Shown in pieces: positions 1 to 5,667 of a stretch of 6,804 nucleotides of DNA. A model generated the notes under the pieces. It did not search any database, was not told the origin of the DNA, and saw only the letters and a program-made list of their open reading frames with translations. A program made the position numbers and the translations under genes. Each line of letters starts with the position of its first letter. Position 1 is the stretch's first letter. Source of the stretch: Rickettsiaceae bacterium (GTDB taxonomy: Bacteria; Pseudomonadota; Alphaproteobacteria; Rickettsiales; Rickettsiaceae); assembly GCA_021741085.1 (NCBI GenBank), contig JAIOYM010000057.1, positions 1 through 6,804 on the forward strand. The letters are read 5' to 3'.

Positions 1-348
1 TCAGTTACAGGGTCAACTCCACTGATTTACAAGGAGCTGGAGCTCAATTTACGGATCAGGCGGCCTAAACTGATTCTGCGTGAGAACATCAGCGTAGCGA
101 AACAGGGATGGGCGAAAGATCGGGGAATAAGGCTTGAATATATTCAACCTGGTAATTTTTAACAAAACGCTTATGTGGAAAGATTCAATAGGACAGTGCT
201 GTACGAATGGCTCTCGCAGTATTATTGGTTAGACTTAGCAGAGGTGCAAGACTTTGCGACGAAGTGGATGTGGTCTTACACCCATGAACGTCCCAATATG
301 ACCTTGGGCGTATTTATACCAAAGCAGCAACTGGACATGGCTGCGTAA
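1..348 (+). pseudogene. IS3-family transposase (OrfB, rve integrase core), C-terminal fragment with deletion and stop
   Basis: Frame 1 reads through to the stop at 346-348 and matches the C-terminal part of IS3-type OrfB (DDE recombinase). The recognisable parts are ELELNLRI (about 34-60), then WAKDRGIRLEYIQPGN (about 109-156), QNAYVERFNRT and a C-terminal YTHERPNMTLG block. The glutamate of VERFN is the usual third catalytic residue. Between ELELNLRI and WAKDRG about 80 residues of the normal protein are missing. That stretch normally carries both catalytic aspartates (the MDF and CDNGPE regions), so an internal deletion has removed the active site. A nonsense codon TAA also lies at 160-162, where the family normally reads PQQNAY. 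The reading frame enters from the left edge, so its true start is not visible. The gene cannot make an active transposase. Confidence 0.85.
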
Positions 349-389
349 CGTTTCTACTTCTGGGACCCTTGCAAAAGGTGATAGATACA
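1..389 (+). mobile_element. Decayed 3' remnant of an IS3-family insertion sequence
   Basis: This segment holds the end of an IS3-family transposase reading frame and a short tail after its stop that resembles the right end of such elements. The tail (about 350-389) runs from a TTCTACTTCTGGGACC stretch to a GATAGATACA end. The right boundary is an estimate, because the left inverted repeat lies outside the window and no partner copy occurs inside it. Sampled lines are close to 50% GC, well above the AT-rich genes that follow, so the element came from another background. It is almost certainly immobile because its transposase is broken. Confidence 0.75.
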
Positions 390-397
390 AATAATTT
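369..397 (+). promoter_or_regulatory. Possible outward promoter at the IS right end
   Basis: A TTGCAA hexamer at 369-374 is followed 17 bases later by TAATTT at 392-397, upstream of the glycosyltransferase start at 437. The -35 match is fair and the -10 match is poor (3 of 6). IS3-type ends often carry outward -35 boxes, so a hybrid promoter is plausible. In DNA this AT-rich the match could be chance. Confidence 0.2.
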
Positions 398-436
398 TCA
401 AAAGAAAATTTTTATTAAATCAAAAAAATACACTAA

Positions 437-1648
437 ATGAATAAGCTATACCTTAAATTTACTTTTAATAGAATCGTTTCAAAAGGATTGTTTTATATTT
501 CCATTAAAATACTTGAAAAAGTATCGATGGTTTTCATAGGATTTATTCTTATTCCTGTCTCCACAATATTGCATGTATTAAATTTCAGAATTGTAAATAT
601 ATTTATAGAGCGAATTGGCCATTTAGCAATTGAACCTGCATGTGTGCTAACAGAATATAGGCATAAGTATAAATTAATACTTATAAAATCTAATAATGTG
701 GCAAATAATTATTTGCTATATCTTTGGAGCAATGAGTTCATAATAATTAATTCGAAAATAGTAGGTTGGATTTTAAAATCTATGACTATTTATAAATTTG
801 CACTATTAGATTGTTCTAAGTATGAAAGAGTATTTAATATTCCGAGATTATCTTTTAAGATTTTTTCGCAAGAAAATAATTTTGAAAATTTAAATAAAAT
901 ATTAGAGAATGATGTCCAGTATTTACACAGCTACCTTGAAAAATTGGGTATGAAAAAAAATGATTGGTATGTATGTGTTCATGCAAGGGAAGAGGGATTT
1001 TCACTAGTTGATGATAATGTTCAAATGCATAGGAATGCTGATATCGATAATTATAACAAGGCTATTATTTACATATTAAGTTTGGGTGGTTGGGTAATTC
1101 GTCTTGGAGATTCAACTATGAAAAAAAGCTCCCTAGTAAATGAAAAATTTATAGATTATGCTAATAGTAATCATAAAAGTGAATTACTTGATGTCCTGTT
1201 ATGTAAATATGCTAAATTTATATTAGGTAGTAGCTCAGGTATTTGTACTCTTGGGGCTCTTTTTAGCACGCCTTGTGCTATATCAAATCTAATGCCAACT
1301 GGCGATGCTTGGTTTACCAAACTTGATATATATATGCCAAAAAAAATATATAACATTAAGGAGCAGAGATTTTTAACATTATCTGAAATTATGACTTTAC
1401 CTGTGAATAATTTCAGATATGCTAGTCAATATATTGATCATGAATATTTATATTTTGAAAATAGTTCCGAGGAAATTTATAATTTAACCATTGAAATGCT
1501 AAATTTTATAAATAATAAATTTGTACAATCATCAAAACAAATAAGCGTTAATTTTTCAATAGCAAATTTTCGCAACCTTAATTCCAATTCTTATTACTCA
1601 AAAGCAAACTTTTGCACAAGTTTCTTTGATCAATTTTTTGTTACTTAA
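437..1648 (+). CDS. TIGR04372-type putative glycosyltransferase
   Basis: This 403-residue protein resembles the TIGR04372 family of putative glycosyltransferases found in polysaccharide and glycan loci. The acceptor and donor sugars are unknown. A hydrophobic N-terminal stretch (about residues 31-56) is followed by the family's IGHLAIEP motif (60-67) and a VANNYLLYLW segment (88-97). The core has VCVHAREEGF (179-188), MHRNADIDNY (197-206), GGWVIRLGDSTM (217-228), then IDYANSNHKSELLDVLL (239-255) and FILGSSSGI (261-269). It also has the TPCAISNLMP block (278-287). The GSSSGI and RLGD motifs are typical of a GT-B-like sugar-nucleotide fold. The start ATG has no clear Shine-Dalgarno sequence, only an A-rich leader. 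Its length is normal and it looks intact. It is convergent with the carbamoyltransferase cluster and lies beside the IS relic, so it may have arrived separately or been cut off from a larger locus. The family assignment is firm; the substrate is not known. Confidence 0.82.
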   Translation: MNKLYLKFTFNRIVSKGLFYISIKILEKVSMVFIGFILIPVSTILHVLNFRIVNIFIERIGHLAIEPACVLTEYRHKYKLILIKSNNVANNYLLYLWSNEFIIINSKIVGWILKSMTIYKFALLDCSKYERVFNIPRLSFKIFSQENNFENLNKILENDVQYLHSYLEKLGMKKNDWYVCVHAREEGFSLVDDNVQMHRNADIDNYNKAIIYILSLGGWVIRLGDSTMKKSSLVNEKFIDYANSNHKSELLDVLLCKYAKFILGSSSGICTLGALFSTPCAISNLMPTGDAWFTKLDIYMPKKIYNIKEQRFLTLSEIMTLPVNNFRYASQYIDHEYLYFENSSEEIYNLTIEMLNFINNKFVQSSKQISVNFSIANFRNLNSNSYYSKANFCTSFFDQFFVT

Positions 1649-1649
1649 T

Positions 1650-1675
1650 GGGTATCGTCGGTAATTCGATAGCCC
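1650..1675 (+). terminator. Stem-loop directly after the glycosyltransferase stop
   Basis: GGGTATCG (1650-1657) pairs with CGATAGCCC (1667-1675) if one G is bulged, leaving a 9-base loop. It starts two bases after the stop codon. No T-run follows, so if it acts in termination it would be an unusual intrinsic terminator or an RNA-stabilising hairpin. Confidence 0.25.
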
Positions 1676-1833
1676 GTCCCGCAGTGTAGTTATTACATTC
1701 AATTAAAATTTTACCCCGAATTTTATGTATCACATACATTCAAAATTACAGTTAGGAAATATACTAAAAAGCGTTTCGTAAAGAAGACTGGTAAGTTTGT
1801 TCGAGCTTATGAGCTTGTAACAAGTCATTTTAA

Positions 1834-1862
1834 AAATTTCAAGCTATTTTTTTTTGAAATTT
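1834..1862. repeat. 9-bp perfect inverted repeat with T-rich loop
   Basis: AAATTTCAA (1834-1842) is exactly complementary to TTGAAATTT (1854-1862). The 11-base loop is mostly T. It sits midway between the two convergent genes. The arms have only one G or C each, so stability would be low; a bidirectional terminator role is possible but weakly supported. Confidence 0.3.
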
Positions 1863-1986
1863 CAGCCAACAACACACGAACATAGCTAGTATGTTTCCAC
1901 GTTTTGAGCCAAGCAACAAAATTGAGGCGGAGAGGTCGTTAAAGATTTCAAAAGAACCATTTCTAACAGCTTACCAAAGTTGACGA

Positions 1987-2016
1987 CAAAAAAATTAAAA
2001 CAAAAAAATTTTTAAT
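1987..2016 (-). terminator. Weak candidate terminator of the carbamoyltransferase operon
   Basis: On the minus strand, ATTAAAA and TTTTAAT arms (2010-2016 and 1994-2000) flank a T-rich loop at the end of the carbamoyltransferase gene and are followed by a run of seven T (1993-1987). The U-run and position suit an intrinsic terminator, but the stem is entirely A/T, so the call is tentative. Confidence 0.3.
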
Positions 2017-3854
2017 TAATCAAGATCATATTGAAACTTATAGTCAGCTGCCAATACTTTCAATTGCGCTGTTTTTAGTAAAAACAAATTACCTACTACT
2101 AGAACATCTAACTCTGTTCCCATAAAGCATCTAAATGCATCTTCAGGCGTGCATACGATAGGTTCTCCGCGTACATTGAAGGATGTGTTGACAATAATTG
2201 GACAGCCAGTTAAATATTTGAATTGCTTAATCAGTGCATGATATCGAGGATTCGTTTCTTTATGAACCGTTTGAATTCTTGCTGAATAGTCAACGTGTGT
2301 GACTGAAGGAATTTCAGAGCGCGGAACATTTAACTTATCAATACCAAATAAGGCTTTCTCATCTGGTGTCATTAGCGTTCGCTTCTCTTTCACAACATCA
2401 GCCACAAGAAGCATGTAAGGACTATCTTCGTCAATTTCGAACCACTGAGCGACATCTTCTCTTAAAACGCTTGGTGCAAAAGGTCTAAATGATTCACGGT
2501 ATTTGATCTTGAGATTAAGTCCTTTTTGCATGGTAGGTGATCTTGGATCAGCAATTATGCTGCGCCCACCTAATGCACGAGGACCGAATTCCATTCGCCC
2601 GTTCATCCATCCAACAACCTTACCATTCGCTAGAGCATGGGCCGTTTGATCAATTACTTCATCTTCGGATAGATTGGTGAACACGGCACCACAACGTGTC
2701 AATCTGTCGATAATTTCTTGTTCGCTAAATTCAGGGCCAAGGTAAGAACCACTCATTGCATCTTTACCAGAAGTTATTTTTCTTGGTTGATTTAGCATTA
2801 TGTGATGAGCACCTAATGCCGCACCTAATGCACCTCCAGCATCTCCAGATGCTGGCTGTATCCATAGTCGGTCAAAAACCTTTTCTTTAAGTAGTTTTCC
2901 ATTTGCCACGCAGTTCAATGCAACACCTCCAGCAAGGCAAAGATTTCTTTCTCCCGTTATCTTTGCAATACCTTTAGCAAGCTTTATGACAACTTCCTCT
3001 ACAACCTCTTGTATCGATGCAGCTAAGTCCATTTCGCGTTGAGTCAAAATAGATTCTTGTTTGCGTGGTGGACCTCCAAATAGGTCATGGAACTTCCCAT
3101 TGGTCATAGTAAGCCCAGTGCAGTAGTTGAAGTAGCTCATATCTAGTGCAAAAGAGCCATCACTTTTGATATCGATAAGATGATCTTTTATTAACTTTGA
3201 ATATTTGGGCTCACCATAAGGCGCAAGCCCCATAACCTTATACTCGCCGCTATTTACCTTAAAGCCTGTGTAATAAGTCATTGCTGAATAAAGCAAGCCT
3301 ATTGAGTGTGGGAAATGTATCTCCTTGATGACTGTAAGTTCGTGTCCTTTTCCCACAGCAAGTGATGTAGTTGTCCACTCACCAACTCCGTCCATAGTTA
3401 GTACAGCCGCACGGTCAAACGGGCTTGGAAAAAATGCGCTAGCGGCATGACTTAAATGATGTTCGGAGAACAGTAACTTCCCTGCCAAATTAACATCTTT
3501 CCCCCATAGCTCTTTTAAATCATTTGAGATAACTCTCTTTTGGAACAACTTATCCTTCAACCAAATTGGCAGAGAAGTTGTGAAACTTTTAAAACCTTTG
3601 GGAGCAAACGCCAAGTAAGTTTCAAGCAATCGCTCAAACTTTAAAAAGGGCTTATCATAAAAAACAACATAGTCAATATCTTTAGAGCTAACATTCCCTT
3701 CATACATGCAATAAGTAATAGCATTTGCAGGGAAATTAAAGTCATGCTTTTTGCGTGTGAAACGCTCCTCTTGGGCAGCAGCTAAGATTTTACCATCAAT
3801 CAAAAGACAGGCAGCCGCATCATGGTAATAGGCAGAAATGCCAAGTATTTTCAT
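2016..3854 (-). CDS. NodU/CmcH-type O-carbamoyltransferase (SxtI-like)
   Basis: This 612-residue cytoplasmic enzyme should transfer a carbamoyl group from carbamoyl phosphate, through a carbamoyl-adenylate, to a hydroxyl of an acceptor. It has both family halves. The N-terminal Kae1-like domain (about 1-350) carries YYHDAAACLL (9-18), EERFTRKKHD (29-38), EHHLSHAASAFF (131-142), MDGVGEW (154-160), VMGLAPYGEP (207-216), LAGGVALNCVANGKL (307-321) and SGDAGGALGAAL (336-347). H132, H136, D155 and D338 align by motif with the metal-binding residues described for TobZ. The C-terminal domain (about 370-600) carries WMNGRMEFGPRALGGRSI (416-433), RESFRPFAPSV (453-463) and VNTSFNVRGEPIVCTPEDA (555-573). 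All the key motifs are present and the length is normal. The start matches the family's usual MKILGI opening. It is the last gene of the operon, 6 bases after the DUF5989 gene, with no clear Shine-Dalgarno sequence, which suggests coupled translation. It is richer in GC (about 40% in samples) than the SGNH gene upstream. Acceptor unknown; a glycan is most likely. Confidence 0.93.
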   Translation of the reverse strand: MKILGISAYYHDAAACLLIDGKILAAAQEERFTRKKHDFNFPANAITYCMYEGNVSSKDIDYVVFYDKPFLKFERLLETYLAFAPKGFKSFTTSLPIWLKDKLFQKRVISNDLKELWGKDVNLAGKLLFSEHHLSHAASAFFPSPFDRAAVLTMDGVGEWTTTSLAVGKGHELTVIKEIHFPHSIGLLYSAMTYYTGFKVNSGEYKVMGLAPYGEPKYSKLIKDHLIDIKSDGSFALDMSYFNYCTGLTMTNGKFHDLFGGPPRKQESILTQREMDLAASIQEVVEEVVIKLAKGIAKITGERNLCLAGGVALNCVANGKLLKEKVFDRLWIQPASGDAGGALGAALGAHHIMLNQPRKITSGKDAMSGSYLGPEFSEQEIIDRLTRCGAVFTNLSEDEVIDQTAHALANGKVVGWMNGRMEFGPRALGGRSIIADPRSPTMQKGLNLKIKYRESFRPFAPSVLREDVAQWFEIDEDSPYMLLVADVVKEKRTLMTPDEKALFGIDKLNVPRSEIPSVTHVDYSARIQTVHKETNPRYHALIKQFKYLTGCPIIVNTSFNVRGEPIVCTPEDAFRCFMGTELDVLVVGNLFLLKTAQLKVLAADYKFQYDLD

Positions 3855-3860
3855 AATAGA

Positions 3861-4010
3861 CTAAAATAATACATAGACAAATGGAGATAATACCGATCCT
3901 TGTGCAACTATGAGTAATCCACCAATCAAGACCATCAAAATGATTATTGGTGCAAGCCAAAGCTTTTTTCTTGATCGAAGAAACGCCCAAAGCTCTTTAA
4001 TAAATTCCAT
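3861..4010 (-). CDS. DUF5989-family small membrane protein (SxtK-like)
   Basis: This 49-residue protein begins MEFIKELWAFLRSRKKLWLA and ends at a TAG at 3863-3861. An amphipathic, positively charged N-terminus (residues 1-16) is followed by one hydrophobic membrane helix (about 17-38) and a short tail ending FVYVLF. This layout and the KELWAFLRSRKKLWL signature are those of DUF5989 proteins, which are regularly found beside NodU/CmcH-type carbamoyltransferases and SxtJ proteins. The biochemical role is not established; a membrane anchor or adaptor for the carbamoyltransferase is my inference. A good AGGA ribosome site lies 6 bases upstream, and the gene sits tightly between its two partners (8 and 6 base gaps). 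Its size makes it easy to miss in automatic annotation. Confidence 0.88.
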   Translation of the reverse strand: MEFIKELWAFLRSRKKLWLAPIIILMVLIGGLLIVAQGSVLSPFVYVLF

Positions 4011-4016
4011 AAATAT

Positions 4017-4020
4017 TCCT
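4017..4020 (-). promoter_or_regulatory. Shine-Dalgarno site of the DUF5989 gene, overlapping the SxtJ stop codon
   Basis: On the minus strand AGGA lies 6 bases before the ATG at 4010 and overlaps the TAG stop of the SxtJ gene (4021-4019). Ribosomes ending SxtJ would therefore stop on top of the next ribosome site, which points to coupled translation and supports this start. Confidence 0.65.
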
Positions 4021-4423
4021 AATATTGATTCTTGAAAAAATCAGACGGTATTCCTGGAGGGCAGCGATCAATCCAATAACTTTGTGTGTATGACTTTTTA
4101 ATTTTTAATTCATCACGACCAAATAGTCTGGTTATTAAAGAAACTGGGGTGAGGATGAAAAAAAACATAATTCCCAAGACTAGAGGACTGATAAATTTTC
4201 CGAGCAGTAAGCCAAATTTATACCAGATTAAATTTAACGGATAGAGTATTTTGGGAATAAAAATCGATATTGCAAAGAATGATATTGAAATAATAAAATT
4301 AAGAGCAGCAAAAGAATTTTTTGATTGTAAATAATAGTACAAAGAAATAAGTATAAATACGGCTGAAATAAATAAACCAAAATTAGAATTTGAAGGAATT
4401 TTGGAAGATGAAATCATAATCAT
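4019..4423 (-). CDS. SxtJ-family membrane protein
   Basis: This 134-residue protein has hydrophobic helices at about 15-32, 38-60 and 78-101. A short charged C-terminal tail contains SYWIDRCPPG (115-124) and ends KNQY. That tail, with an aromatic YW followed by a proline-rich turn and a KNQ end, is the hallmark of the SxtJ family named after the saxitoxin cluster. The family's molecular function is not known. Its constant place between DUF5989 and carbamoyltransferase genes suggests a membrane partner of carbamoylation. The start is uncertain: ATG at 4423 and ATG at 4417 are two codons apart and neither has a clear Shine-Dalgarno sequence. The gap to the upstream SGNH gene is 86 bases, larger than the others in the cluster, so a secondary promoter there is possible. 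Confidence 0.85.
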   Translation of the reverse strand: MIMISSSKIPSNSNFGLFISAVFILISLYYYLQSKNSFAALNFIISISFFAISIFIPKILYPLNLIWYKFGLLLGKFISPLVLGIMFFFILTPVSLITRLFGRDELKIKKSYTQSYWIDRCPPGIPSDFFKNQY

Positions 4424-4509
4424 GACATTTGATGCATAAAATAACCTACTACGTTAATCAATTATAAAATTTAAACAATGGTACATGGTATAAAATAAAG
4501 ATTAATTAT

Positions 4510-5631
4510 TTAAAGAACACTATTAAATTGCTTGTAAATAATTTGATAGTATTGTGAGGCAATAAACTCAACACTTTCTTGAGTTGAATGACAGCTATCA
4601 ACAAATTTTATTCCATTGAAATTATTGAAATCAATGTAATTTACTCTCTCAAGCGGGGCATGATTTATAGTTGTTTCAAATACTTCGTGCGTAGCAAGGT
4701 GTAATTCCTTCATATCATCTTCAGCAATCCTTTTGTTGTATCCTTGAATCCCTAAAATAAAAAAACCATTATTATTTTCAACAATATTTTTGAATTTATT
4801 TATTTGAATCCAATAATTATTTGCCAAAATTATCTTATTTTCAAGATGAACAATTCGAGATTTATTGAGTTCTTCTTTTGATGATCCATAAAGCCTTACG
4901 ATCCAATCCTCTTGCCACTTATTATATATCAATCCGGCCTTAATAAACTCACCTGAAATGAGGAGACCAAAAAGTGAATCATTCCATCCTGAATGGCTAA
5001 TAACGACATCAGGCTTTAAATTATAACCTAATGATATGTATGTTTGCAGCTCGTTGAGAATGGTATAACCATTCATACATAAATTTAAAACTTTAATATT
5101 TTTCTTTGACGAAATTTTAATTAATTTATATTTAATATTTTCTAGTATAGTTTGATTAAGGTGGCTATACCCGGCACATTCTGAACCACCAGTCATTACA
5201 ATTATAAAATCTGAATCATTGCGTTCGGTAAAGTAGATATTGCTGGGATTTCGAAATCCGAAAAAATCATTTTTAAATGAACCGTTTGAATAGTGAGCGT
5301 TTGTATAGCTTAAAAATGGATGAAATCGAATTGGTATTGCATCGGGAGCATAGGAAATAAAAGGATTTACATTCGATAAATATTTTGAGTTGATAAATTC
5401 ACTCGAATTTGATACTTGATTTTTTCCAATAATTTTTTGATTTAAATTCCGCCTCCAAAGATTAACTATTTTATTAGAGAATTTTGATATGGCAAATTCT
5501 TTAGTTGAATCAGATTGATATAAATAATAACCAATCAAAATTTCAGTAGATATAAAAATGATTATTAAAATAATTGTATAAAATAATATTATCTTAAATA
5601 AATTTTTTGGTCTGAAATTAGATTTAATCAT
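4510..5631 (-). CDS. Membrane-anchored SGNH/GDSL-type hydrolase or acyltransferase
   Basis: This 373-residue protein has one N-terminal membrane helix (about 11-38) and then a large domain that is probably outside the cytoplasmic membrane. The SGNH blocks can be read. The nucleophile region is TGGSECAG (147-154, Ser150). The block II glycine is in LCMNGY (Gly188). The oxyanion asparagine is in GWND (Asn217). The catalytic pair is in DSCH (Asp345, His348). All four key positions are present, so the enzyme should be active. SGNH proteins in glycan loci remove or transfer acyl groups such as acetyl. Proteins of this type are often found next to SxtJ/DUF5989/carbamoyltransferase cassettes, and the neighbourhood here fits. 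The gene is very AT-rich (about 18-28% GC in sampled lines), unlike the carbamoyltransferase. The start has only a weak AGAG-like ribosome site. Ester hydrolysis versus acyl transfer cannot be decided from sequence. Confidence 0.82.
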   Translation of the reverse strand: MIKSNFRPKNLFKIILFYTIILIIIFISTEILIGYYLYQSDSTKEFAISKFSNKIVNLWRRNLNQKIIGKNQVSNSSEFINSKYLSNVNPFISYAPDAIPIRFHPFLSYTNAHYSNGSFKNDFFGFRNPSNIYFTERNDSDFIIVMTGGSECAGYSHLNQTILENIKYKLIKISSKKNIKVLNLCMNGYTILNELQTYISLGYNLKPDVVISHSGWNDSLFGLLISGEFIKAGLIYNKWQEDWIVRLYGSSKEELNKSRIVHLENKIILANNYWIQINKFKNIVENNNGFFILGIQGYNKRIAEDDMKELHLATHEVFETTINHAPLERVNYIDFNNFNGIKFVDSCHSTQESVEFIASQYYQIIYKQFNSVL

Positions 5632-5667
5632 TAATTTAAAGCTCTAAATTTTTTATGGATGTGTAAT

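Larger units (their letters stand above)
1649..2015. other. Convergent intergenic region without a recognisable gene
   Basis: These 367 bases separate two convergent genes. Translating all frames by eye gives only short open stretches with no family I recognise. One plus-strand stretch near 1768-1870 reads KKRFVKKTGKFVRAYELVTS and then runs into a T-rich tract; I do not call it a gene. Three weak inverted repeats occur: 1650-1675, 1834-1862 and 1994-2016. Local composition is somewhat richer in GC than the neighbouring glycosyltransferase gene, so part of this could be decayed foreign DNA. Confidence 0.6.

Noticed and set aside
1171..1356. Minus-strand open frame of 61 codons
   Set aside because: It lies wholly inside the glycosyltransferase gene in another frame, over its conserved GSSSGI block, and has no family resemblance.
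1768..1870. Plus-strand coding-like stretch KKRFVKKTGKFVRAYELVTS
   Set aside because: It has no clear start or ribosome site, runs into a T-rich hairpin, and matches no family I know.
1649..2015. CRISPR array or tandem repeats in the intergenic region
   Set aside because: No direct repeat with regular spacing is present; only short A/T-rich inverted repeats are visible.
4461..4466. Perfect minus-strand TATAAT in the gap before the SxtJ gene
   Set aside because: No acceptable -35 hexamer lies 16-18 bases upstream, and TATAAT is expected often by chance in such AT-rich DNA.
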